Source: Candidatus Kryptoniota bacterium (GTDB taxonomy: Bacteria > Bacteroidota > Ignavibacteria > Kryptoniales > Kryptoniaceae). From it: a stretch of DNA of 64,000 nt. The stretch covers positions 1-64,000 of the forward strand of contig CALJEK010000012.1 in NCBI GenBank assembly GCA_938074445.1, written 5' to 3'. The stretch's first letter is position 1. Each line of letters starts with the position of its first letter. The translations under genes and the position numbers were made by a program. The notes beneath the pieces are model-generated. The model saw only the letters and a program-made list of their open reading frames with translations, was not told the origin of the DNA and did not search any database. Of the stretch, positions 36,803 through 47,000 are shown piece by piece.

Positions 36803-38101
36803 ATGCTCGAAAATATCGACATATTCGAGGAAGTGAGGAAAAAAATAACCGACGTCAAAAAGAGAATTGAAGAACTTGAAGGAGAAAAACACAGAAATTT
36901 GGAAATTATTCTGAATGTAGTTAAAGCGATCAATTCGTCCCTCATTCTCGATGAGGTTTTAAAAATAGTTCTTGATAATTTAATCACTCTTGCAAAAGCA
37001 GACAAAGGTTGTATTTTTCTAGTAAATGGTGATGAAAATCTGAAGTGTGCTCTCGCCAGAAATTCCAAAGGGGAAACATTGAACGAAGAAGCGATTGCAT
37101 ACAGTAAAAGTATAGTTCAAGATGTATATTCCACTGGTGAACCGATAGCTATTGAGGATATTGTCAACTATGAAGATTTCAAGAAAAAAGAAAGCATAAT
37201 TGCTTTAGACCTGAAGACAATAATTTGCGTCCCATTAATGGTTGATAACCAGATAATGGGTGTTGTTTATGTTGACAGCAACCGTGTCACAGAAATTAAT
37301 AAAAATGAAATACTTCAACTTTTTGAAATTCTTGCTGGTCACGTCGCTATTGCAATAAGAAATGCGAAACTTTACGAGAAACTTTCAAAGGCATACCTTG
37401 ATCTGCAAGCGACGAACGAGGCAATAATAAAAGCTGAGAGAATGGCAACGCGCGGTGCGCTCGCTTCCGAAATTGGGCATGAATTATCAAATTACCTAAC
37501 GATTATTTCAATTAACGCGAAACTTATCTCAAGAGAAATAGCGAAAATTTCACAGGATGAGAAACTTAATAATTCTGTATCTTCCCTGCTCTCTGGAATT
37601 AACAAAATGAAATACTTCATCCGCGGTCTCCTCGACAGCGCAGAGATGAAACCAAACAAGCAGTTAACTAACATAAACAATGTTGTCAGAGAAACGATAC
37701 AATTTATCCAGCCACTGTCAAGATATTCTATTGCAAAGTTTGTTGAAGAGCTTGATCCGGATGTTCCACCTGTTAACATCGACCCATTTCAATTTCAACA
37801 ACTCTTGATCAACTTGTATAAAAATGCAACTGATGCAAGAAAAGACGCCACAATAACAACAAGAACATATTTTGACAAGGAATTTAGCAAAATTGTAATA
37901 AGAGTTGCCGATAATGGTCCAGGAATCCCCCCGGAGGTCCGCGAAAAGCTCTTCAATATAAACTTAACTACAAAACCAGAAGGACATGGATACGGCTTAA
38001 TGATATGCAAAAAGATAGTTGAAAATCATAACGGTAAAATTGAAGTTATAAGCGAGGTTGGAAATGGAACTGAATTCATAATTTCAATCCCGATTGTGTA
38101 A
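36803..38101 (+). CDS. GAF-domain sensor histidine kinase
   Basis: A 432-residue soluble histidine kinase. A short coiled coil (residues 1-30) leads into a GAF domain (about 35-195, ending GHVAIAIRNAKLYEKL). The dimerisation helix holds the phospho-accepting histidine in ASEIGHELSNYL (near residue 226). The ATPase domain has the N box NLYKNATDARKD, the G1 box DNGPGIPPEV and the G2 box GHGYGLMICKKI. There is no transmembrane segment, so it senses a cytosolic signal. No response regulator gene follows; the nearby sigma-54 activator has a receiver domain without an acceptor aspartate, so the partner is probably elsewhere. It has its own upstream terminator and therefore probably its own promoter. 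Confidence 0.92.
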   Translation: MLENIDIFEEVRKKITDVKKRIEELEGEKHRNLEIILNVVKAINSSLILDEVLKIVLDNLITLAKADKGCIFLVNGDENLKCALARNSKGETLNEEAIAYSKSIVQDVYSTGEPIAIEDIVNYEDFKKKESIIALDLKTIICVPLMVDNQIMGVVYVDSNRVTEINKNEILQLFEILAGHVAIAIRNAKLYEKLSKAYLDLQATNEAIIKAERMATRGALASEIGHELSNYLTIISINAKLISREIAKISQDEKLNNSVSSLLSGINKMKYFIRGLLDSAEMKPNKQLTNINNVVRETIQFIQPLSRYSIAKFVEELDPDVPPVNIDPFQFQQLLINLYKNATDARKDATITTRTYFDKEFSKIVIRVADNGPGIPPEVREKLFNINLTTKPEGHGYGLMICKKIVENHNGKIEVISEVGNGTEFIISIPIV

Positions 38102-38126
38102 GTAAGAAATGGCGCTCGGGGACATT

Positions 38127-38150
38127 GGGGAGCCACGCGCTCCCCTTTTT
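38127..38150 (+). terminator. terminator after the histidine kinase
   Basis: GGGGAGC (38127-38133) pairs with GCTCCCC (38139-38145) around a CACGC loop, followed by TTTTTATTTTA. It lies between the convergent histidine kinase and ftsE genes; its T-tract overlaps the ftsE stop. Confidence 0.85.
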
Positions 38151-38808
38151 ATTTTAATTGAACAAGTGTATGGTTTGAAATTTGAAAAACTTTCGCATCT
38201 TTGACCATTTCAACTATAGAATAATTGTGCGTTGCCATTATAACTGATGTTCCACGAAGGTTTATCTTCTTTAACAGCTCAATTATCCCGGCTGATGTAT
38301 CAGGATCAAGATTCCCGGTTGGTTCATCTGCAAGGATTAAAAACGGTTCATTAACTATTGCCCTTGCTATGGCAACCCTTTGCTGTTCCCCGCCAGAAAG
38401 TTCATCCGGCATACTGTTTTTCTTGTGGCTTAACCCAACCTCTGTAAGTGCCATTAGGACTTTTTTGTTAATTTCCTTCTTTTTCGCACCCGTTACATAG
38501 AGAGCGAAAGCAACATTTTCAAAAACATTTCTATCATCAAGAAGTTTAAAATCCTGAAAAACTATGCCAAGACGCCTTCTTAAATAAGGAATTTGCCTTT
38601 TCTTTATCTTTCTTGAATCAAACTTACCAACCACAACTTTGCCACGATTTGGGAAAATATCCATATAAATTAATCTCAGCAATGTGCTTTTCCCTGAGCC
38701 AGTTGGACCAGTTATGAAGACGAATTCACCGTCATTAACTTTAAAATTTAAATCCTTAAAAACAAGATTATCACCAAACCATACCGAGACATTGTTGAAC
38801 TCAACCAT
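38149..38808 (-). CDS. ftsE: cell division ATP-binding protein FtsE
   Basis: A 219-residue ABC ATPase with Walker [10 protein letters not shown], signature [14 protein letters not shown] and Walker [13 protein letters not shown], and the switch histidine in VIMATHN. The start [20 protein letters not shown] and the size fit FtsE, which with FtsX controls peptidoglycan hydrolases at division. No ftsX gene follows in the window, as the gene is the last of a three-gene minus-strand run and ends at a terminator. LolD-like ATPases share these motifs, so the FtsE assignment depends on overall resemblance. It lies one base after the methyltransferase gene. Confidence 0.8.
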   Translation of the reverse strand: MVEFNNVSVWFGDNLVFKDLNFKVNDGEFVFITGPTGSGKSTLLRLIYMDIFPNRGKVVVGKFDSRKIKKRQIPYLRRRLGIVFQDFKLLDDRNVFENVAFALYVTGAKKKEINKKVLMALTEVGLSHKKNSMPDELSGGEQQRVAIARAIVNEPFLILADEPTGNLDPDTSAGIIELLKKINLRGTSVIMATHNYSIVEMVKDAKVFQISNHTLVQLK

Positions 38809-38809
38809 C

Positions 38810-39553
38810 TTAGTTATTCCTTTTCTTTAAAATGAAGTGCACTCTTTCCGACCGCTCGCTTCCTTCTAAAAAAGAAAAACCATCAAAGCAACCAACAACT
38901 TCAAAAAGTCCATTACTTCCGATGGCATCTTTGATCTCGGAAATCTTGTAAATCTTTTGCGTATGCCTTTCAAAATATTTTTCACCGTTCAATTCAATTT
39001 CAAATTCGTTAATATGAACGCCTTCATCCCTCAAGTAATAACTTCTTCTGGTATACTTTATCCCAAAGCATTCCCCGCTTAAATTCATCAAAGCTGAATT
39101 TTGAATCGAGTTATACTCTGTTGAGATATCAAAGATGAAAACCCCATGATCATACAGTAAAGATTCAACGCTCTTAAAAAGACCATCAAATTTTTCAATA
39201 CTGTCAAGATAGTTCACGCTGTCATAAAGACACAATGCGACATCATATTTTTCATCAACTTTAAAATTTGACATATCAGCGATGAAAAATCTAACATCTT
39301 CGCCTTTAAGTTTTTCCCTTGCTTTACTTATCATCGCTATGGAAGAATCCATCGCATCAACAATAAAGCCATACTTTTTTAATATAGAAAGCAAAGTTCC
39401 AGTTCCACAAGCTATTTCAAAAATTCTCTTTGCATCGGGGCAAAATCTTCTTATCAAATTAACTATATACCTTGCCCATTTCTTATATGGCACCCCGCGC
39501 ATAACACAGTCATAAATCTCGGCAAGCGCAGTATATGGTTTTGTTTGAATCAT
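38810..39553 (-). CDS. class I SAM-dependent methyltransferase
   Basis: A 247-residue methyltransferase of unknown substrate. Motif I is EIACGTGTLL (near residue 43-52), followed by the acidic MDSSIAMISKAREK and the DMSNF and DVALCLYDSVNYL segments of the Methyltransf_25 group. Its start codon overlaps the stop of the upstream peptidase gene by four bases (ATGA) and its stop is one base from ftsE, so the three genes form an operon. No target can be inferred from the neighbours. Confidence 0.88.
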   Translation of the reverse strand: MIQTKPYTALAEIYDCVMRGVPYKKWARYIVNLIRRFCPDAKRIFEIACGTGTLLSILKKYGFIVDAMDSSIAMISKAREKLKGEDVRFFIADMSNFKVDEKYDVALCLYDSVNYLDSIEKFDGLFKSVESLLYDHGVFIFDISTEYNSIQNSALMNLSGECFGIKYTRRSYYLRDEGVHINEFEIELNGEKYFERHTQKIYKISEIKDAIGSNGLFEVVGCFDGFSFLEGSERSERVHFILKKRNN

Positions 39554-40875
39554 TTTATCAAAATAAGCTCTTTTTGAGGCGTGCTTAAAAATTCAGCTCC
39601 CGTTTCAGTCACCAAAACATTCTCTTCAAGCCCAATCCTTAAATAACCTTTTTTCTCTTTGCTGTAAAGATAAACAGATGGCTCAAGCGCAAAAACTTGA
39701 CCAGGCAATAACTTATAAAAAGGTCTTTTCCCATAACGGTCTTTCCAATTCGGACCAAGCAAAGGACCAATTTCGTGTGTTGAATATCCGATGACATGCC
39801 CAGCTGCATGTGGGTATTCCTCATAACCAGCAGCAACGACCACAGCTCTTGAGGCGCTGTCAACTTCAAAACCAATTGCCCCGGGTTTCATTTTTCTAAA
39901 TCCCTCCTCAATTGCCCTAACATTTGTCTGCCACATTTTCAAAATATAATCCGGCGGTTGCTCTTCATCTTCTTTTAGAACATAAGCAGTTCGCTGAATA
40001 TCCGAGCAATAACCACTTAAATTGATGCCAAAATCAATCGTTATTAAATCCCCTCTTTGAATCACATAATCTGAAGGTTCAGAATGACCCCGAGTAATTC
40101 CAGCGTTTACACTTGGACAGCTTTCAGGCTCCCAAGAAGGTTCAACGCCATAATCTCGCATAAGTTTTTTTATATAATTGGCTACATCTTTCTCTGTGGT
40201 TTTACCTGGTTTTATAACTTCATTGCTCAACGCTTTTGAGATTATTTCCTCCGTTATTTTCACAGCTTCCCTCATAATCTCTATTTCCTCTGGCAGAAGC
40301 TGGCTTCTGTAGGACATGACGATGTTTTCGGATGAAACAAATCGCTTTGCGAACTTTTCCCCAAGTGTGTTCTTTAAATAACTTAACGCACTAGCTGAGA
40401 GACCATCCGCAATTGGAAAGTCTTCAGAGATGTTAAGTGCTATCTTCGCTGGATTTTTCCCCTCAACAATTTTTTTCAAATGTGGTGCGAGCCCCTCTTT
40501 TTTATAAGAAATAACCGTGTCATAAATTCCCGATTTTTGAAGTGGGTCAACATCATAACTTGCGCAGATTGCTATCTTTTTCAACGAACTATTCTCGTTT
40601 ATAAAGATAAGCGCTGTTCTTGCAACCGCCCTATCTGCAGATAAATCCTTGGCAAGTGGATCAACGGTATACTCTCTGGTTAAAACAATCCACATATCAA
40701 TCCCTTCAGCCTGCATCGCAGGAAGAACAAATTTCTCAAGCTTTGCCTTCTTAACCTCAAGCAGCTTCTCAGTCGACATTCGTTTAATTTTTCGAGGATA
40801 TTGGTAAGGTGTCTCTCGGACGCAGGAGCTTATATTCAAAAGTAAAAGAAACACAAAAACCAAAATAGCTTGCAT
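39550..40875 (-). CDS. lipoprotein M24 family metallopeptidase (Xaa-Pro aminopeptidase-like)
   Basis: A 441-residue exported peptidase. The ATG at 40875 places the lipobox LNISSC about 18 residues in, so it is a predicted lipoprotein; the frame extends to 40941 but without signal character. The N-terminal half is a creatinase-like domain. The C-terminal pita-bread domain holds the metal ligands in IDFGINLSGYCSD (Asp, Asp), HAAGHVIGYSTHEIG (His), FALEPSVYL (Glu) and GLEENVLVTE (Glu). It should remove N-terminal residues before proline from peptides in the periplasm or at the surface. The window upstream is the 190-base divergent region shared with sprA. Confidence 0.88.
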   Translation of the reverse strand: MQAILVFVFLLLLNISSCVRETPYQYPRKIKRMSTEKLLEVKKAKLEKFVLPAMQAEGIDMWIVLTREYTVDPLAKDLSADRAVARTALIFINENSSLKKIAICASYDVDPLQKSGIYDTVISYKKEGLAPHLKKIVEGKNPAKIALNISEDFPIADGLSASALSYLKNTLGEKFAKRFVSSENIVMSYRSQLLPEEIEIMREAVKITEEIISKALSNEVIKPGKTTEKDVANYIKKLMRDYGVEPSWEPESCPSVNAGITRGHSEPSDYVIQRGDLITIDFGINLSGYCSDIQRTAYVLKEDEEQPPDYILKMWQTNVRAIEEGFRKMKPGAIGFEVDSASRAVVVAAGYEEYPHAAGHVIGYSTHEIGPLLGPNWKDRYGKRPFYKLLPGQVFALEPSVYLYSKEKKGYLRIGLEENVLVTETGAEFLSTPQKELILIK

Positions 40876-41067
40876 GGAATTCCACCTTGCTTTATTTTTT
40901 GATAAAGTTAGCAAATACAAACTAATTAAGCAACGAACCAAAAACCCGCACGGAGTTCAATTTGAAATTAAGTTTTGAAAATTTTATCTTTAATTAGTCA
41001 AAAAAACTTCAGGTTGGCTATAGCTCACTGTTACGCTGTTAAACATAATTGCTGACAGGTTATAGAT

Positions 41068-44000
41068 ATGAGATCAGGAGTTTGTGCGATTTTATTTTTT
41101 GTTTCTTTCACTCTTTCCTCACTCGCGAATGGTTCAATTTCATCCAATAATACGAGTTTGCCGGATACGAGCGCAGCGAAAGTTGACACAGTTAAACTTG
41201 ATTCAACCGCAGGAGAAAACTTTTTCAATAAAAAGTTTGAATTAAAACCCTACGTTCAACTAAATCCACCCAAATTTCACCCCTTATCTTTCACACCTTC
41301 AAACTTGATAACGCAAGAAGTAAAAATTGATTCAACCGGCAAATTTGTCAAAATAATAGAAAAAATTGCTGGAAGTGAGCGCACCTTCCCCTTTGTGATA
41401 CCGCTTGAAAAATATATACAGATAAAACTTGAGGAAAACAAAAGAAAATCATGGGTTGAGCTCGCCCATAGATATGAAAAGAAAGAAGAAAGAGATGATA
41501 TTGAAAAACTTTTCGGAAGCATAACAAATATTCAAATACCTGTCCCGGCGAACCCAATTTTCAGCATATTTGGTCCACCAGTTATAAACCTTCACATTTC
41601 AGGTGCTGTTGATATAACAGGGGCATGGAGAAATGAGAAAAGTGAACAGCTAATAGTATCAAGGTTCGGGAGCGTTCGTAATGAACCAGACTTTAATCAA
41701 CAAGTTCAGATAAATGTTGGTGGAACCATAGGAGATAAACTTAACATAACTGCCGACTGGAACACTCAAAGACAATTTGAGTTTGAGAACCAACTTAAAA
41801 TAAGATACAAAGGCTACGACGATGAGATAATTCAAAGCATTGAAGCAGGAAATGTTTCGCTCCAAACTCCGTCCTCTTTGATCGGAAGCAGTCAAGCTCT
41901 TTTCGGTATAAAAGCAAATTTACAGCTTGGACCACTTAAATTAACAACCATAGCGAGCCAAAAGAAAGGTGAATCTCAGGAAAGAGTTTTAACTGGCGGA
42001 GCTCAAACGCAATCAATAGAGGTTTTTCTCTATCAATACTCGCAAAGACATTACTTCGTTGATGAAAAATACATCAAAACTTATGAACCATATTATCAAA
42101 ATAGCCCCCCATTAAGAGTAGCTCCAGAATTACAGGTTAAAGACATTGAAGTTTGGATCTCCCAACTCGAACGACCTGAACCTGGTTTGACAAGATTTGT
42201 TGTAGCGGACATCGATTTGCCACCGATTACAAACAAATCATACTACGATAGTTTAAGAACGGTTAGACAGAGTGACCCTGGTAGAATTGAGGTTGGACTT
42301 TTCAGAAAACTTGAGCAAGGTAAGGACTATACAATTAATGCAGACATTGGCGTTATTTCGCTTAACATAGATATTCAAGATAATCAGGCACTTGCGGTTG
42401 CTTATAGAATTGAAGGACCAACTCAAATCGCTGATGATGATACAGTTTATGGAGATTTTGTAAATTCGTTGACCGATACAGCTGTCACGCTTGTCTTAAA
42501 GCTTGTAAGACCAAAATCTCCACAACCTTCGTTTAAAAAGGCTTGGATTTTACAGTTAAGAAACATTTATCCCCTTGCTGGCGCGAGAAATGTAAAAAAA
42601 GAGGGATTTGAATTAAAACTTCTTTACAAACCAAGTCCAGATCAAGAAGAGAGAGAAGATATAGATGGGATAAATCTTTTAAGGGCTTTTGGATTCGATA
42701 AATTTACGGAGGATGGTTCCCCAGGATCGGACAACAAATTCGATTTCTCTGATCAAACGATAAACCCAGCCCGTGGTGAAATTATTTTCCCATTTCTTAA
42801 ACCATTCAGCAAGGAAACGCTGAAGAAAATTTTCCCAGATAAAGATGACGAATTTATAAACACAATTGCCTATGATGATATTTACGACACAAATCAAGTT
42901 GCTGCAAGAAACAATACAGCAAAAGCATCTAAATTTAAAATCTCCGCGAAATTAACAAGTGATGTCCAAGCAACTTATAACCTCGGGTTCAACGTCGCTG
43001 AAGGAAGCGTCCAAGTTTACTTAAACGATAGAAGATTAGTTGAAGGGGTTGATTACAGAGTTGATTATATACTCGGTCAGCTTACAATCTTAAATCGAGA
43101 TGCTATTCTTCCGGGGGCAAATTTAAGAATAAGATATGAAACTAACGATCTCTTTTCCTTTGCATCCAAGACGATTCTTGGCGCTCGAGGTGATCTCGAT
43201 TTTGGAGAAAATACAAAGTTTGGTTTCACATTTATGAACTACGCACAGCAAACATTAAGTGATAAAGTTAGGTTAGGTGAAGAGCCGATTAGCAATACAA
43301 TGCTCGGGGTTGACCTTTCGACAAAGTTTAACTCAAGAAAAATATCTGAATTTTTTAACATATTCCCAGGATATCAAGCAAAGCAAGACGCTGTGTTCTC
43401 GCTTCGGGGTGAATCTGCTTTCATAATCGCTGACCCAAACACAAGGAAAAGCACAATTGTTGGGGATAATAAAGAAAGCGTCGTTTACCTCGATGATTTT
43501 GAAGGTTCAAAAAGGATTATCTCTTTCAGTTTAATTTCAAGTCATTGGCATCTTTCAAGTGCACCTGCTTTTATGCCTCTGCTTGGTGAAACGAGAAAAG
43601 AAGAAATTTCAGACACAATAAAGGTACAAAGAAAAGGATATCTTGCGTGGTTTAACATCCCACAATCAGTTCAGGTGAACGAAGTTTGGCCACAAAAAAG
43701 GGTTGCTCAGGAAGAGCAATTCATCACACCGTTAGATATTCAATTTTTCCCACAACGACGTGGACAATATAATTATACTACCAAATGGGACTCGGTTAAG
43801 AATTTCCCGCGCCAAAACTGGGCAGGAATGATGAGAGTTCTTCCATATTTTTCAACCGATCTAACAACCGAAAATATAACTTACATCGAAATTTGGTTTA
43901 AAGTTATTGGAAACCCGGGACCGAACGCAAAAATGTTGATAAATCTTGGACAAATTTCTGAGGATGTGATACCTAATAAAAAACTTGACACTGAAGACAA

Positions 44001-47000
44001 AAATGGAAACTACCGACTTGACCCTGATGAGGATGTTGGACTTGATGGAATGAGCGATGACGAAGAGAGAGCTAAATATCCCTACCTTGGGGATGACCCG
44101 AGCCAAGATAACTTTGACTATTCAGACCTACTGCGAAGAAACGGGACGGAAGGAAACAGAAACTTTTACCCTGAGCCAGACCGGGAAGATTTAAATAGAA
44201 ACCATATTCTTGATCTCGTGAATAATTACTTTGAGTATGAAATTCCACTTGACACAGTAAACAACCCATATATAGCCGGTGGTGGTTCGAACGGTTGGTA
44301 TCAGCTTAAAATACCGCTCTCTTCGTTCACGCGAAAGGTTGGAGAGCCAAGTTTTACGCTGATTGAATTTGTAAGGGTCTGGTTCACCGGGTTCGATAAT
44401 GAAGCTATAATCAGAGTAGCCGAATTTAACCTCGTTGGAAATTACTGGGAGGAATTAGTTAAAAACGATGAAATGTTTAAGGTTACCGTTGTAAGTGTTG
44501 AAGATAATCCAGATTACACCCCTCCACCCGGTGTCCAAAGACCAAGAGATAGGACAAGACCGGATCAACAAATTGAAGGGAACGAGCAATCACTTGAATT
44601 TATTGTTCGAAATCTGCCGGACGACACACTTCGTTTTGCGATGAGAAGATTTCCTCAAAGACTTGACCTTTTCAATTACAAAATTATGCGCCTTTTTGTC
44701 CACGGAGATAGAAATTTCTACTTCCGCGACACTACGGATTATTCTGGCGAAATTTTCATCTGGATTGGAACAGATACATCAAATTACTACGAGTATCGTC
44801 AACCAATATGGCCAGGTTGGGATGTGCGAAATAATGTTCAGATTGTCTTCGACCAACTCACCGCATTAAAACAAACAAGAGATTCAATTAATCAACCTGT
44901 TAAAAGAATATCTGTGCCAGATGGACCCCCGGGGGCAACATACTGGGTCAAAGGAAATCCATCTTTGACAAATATAACATTTATCGCCATTGGCGTTACA
45001 AATCCAAAAGGCAAGGGACCTATGTTGCTGTCGGGTGATGTTTGGGTGAATGAATTAAGACTTTTAAAGGCAAACGATGCCCCCGGCTGGGCTTACAATA
45101 TATCTGCGCAATTTAGCGTGCCTGAAATTTTAAATGTTAACTTCGGGATTGCGCGAAAAAGCCCCGAATTTAGAGGACTTACAGACAAATTCATTAACTC
45201 ATCAGCGCGCGTTCTTTCAACTAATTGGGCATTTTCAGCAAACTTCAACATCGAAAAAATCTTGCCTTCGTTTTTAAATTCGTCATTAAGAATTCCATTT
45301 ACATATTCCAGAGCCGAAAACATAGGAATTCCAAAATATATCCCTGGAAAAGATATACTCGCAACTGAAGCTGCAAACCGCCTCAGACAAACAATTATTG
45401 AAAAAGGTGGCACAGAAGAGGAAGCCAACAGAAAAGCAGACAGCTTACTGACGGTCATACAGCAGATAATGGTGTCAGAAACATGGGCTATCCCATCTGT
45501 CAACTTCACAATCAACTCTCAAAAATGGTACATCAGAGATGTCATCAACAAAATAAACATCGGATTCAACTTCAATCGCTCGAAATTTAGAGACATAAAC
45601 ACAGAATTAAGCAATAGATGGGGATTTAACTTTCAAACAAATTATTCAACCAGCATCAAACCAGTAACCTTTAAACCTTTTAAATCACTTTTTGATGGGG
45701 TTCCACTTCTTGACGCATATAAAGACTGGGGAATTCAACTCACTCCATCTAGTTTTGCTGGAATGATGAGATTTGATAGAGGGCACGAAAACAGAAAATT
45801 TAGGACTAAAACAACTTATGAGCCAACAACGCGAAGCTTCAACGCCCAAAGGGGTTTCTCGTTTGATTGGAGATTTTCAAATAATGGTTTAATAAACCCA
45901 TCTTTAAGATATCAAGTTGACATAGGTAGCAATCTTGTTCATCTTGAAACTGACTCACTCGGGAGACAGCGAAGCACAAAAGAAATTTTTAATGACATCT
46001 TTTTCAAGGACGGATTAATCAATTTTGGCAAGACCTCAACTTTATCACAGCAAATAAGCATAGGGACGAACCCGAAAATACCCCCAATTCTTGGTTTGAA
46101 CAAATATTTTAATGTCAACTTTAGTTATTCATCTGCATATAGATGGCAAAATAACTTTCAACAAAGAGAACTTGGGAGAAGCGCTGGGTATTCCGCAAAT
46201 TTAAACTTTAACTTATCGTTAAAATTAAAATCGCTTGCAAACTCATGGTTCGGAGAAGAAGAAAGGCGTGGTCGCGGAGCCCAAACTCAAAAGGATACAT
46301 CGAAAAAATCTGGTTTAGCAATATCACCCAAAAACCTTCTTAAAATGCTTATAAAAACCCCATTTCTCGATTACGAAAATGTTCAAATCACATTCACTCA
46401 AACGAACACAGCAATGAACAGCGGACTTTATGGTGAAAGACCGGGCATGGGAAATCTCTGGTCGTGGCTTCCATTTACAAGTGATAAAATTGAATATGGA
46501 CCATCGCTTTTATACCAACTTGGATTTGTTTCCGATCCAAATGGGAAAATTCAGCTCTCTCCTAAAAAAGGTTTTCCATTTTTTGGATTTGAACAAAGCC
46601 CGGGCTTAAGAGCGCCAAATGGGAACCTTGATAACAATTACACGCAAAACAATAAAATCTCAATAACCACATCTCGCTCTCTTTGGCAAGGCGCTTACCT
46701 TGATCTAAGCTGGAATATCGGATGGGGCTATCAAAGAAATCAAAGAATTGTGACGGATTCACTTGGAATTCCAAAGGTTACATCATTTACAAGTTCCGCC
46801 TCAATAAGTAGGTCTTTCTTAACACTACCTCCCGTTTTTATATTTAGCGTTTTCAAAAGCGGAATAAAATCTGTGGCGTCTATATATTCGGAGCTTAAAC
46901 TCGACCCAAATGATAAAAGAACTGACGACGAGAAACTCGCTCAAGCATTTGAAGAGGGCTTTGAGACACTCCCGTTTTTAAGCAAACTTTTAGGTGGTTT

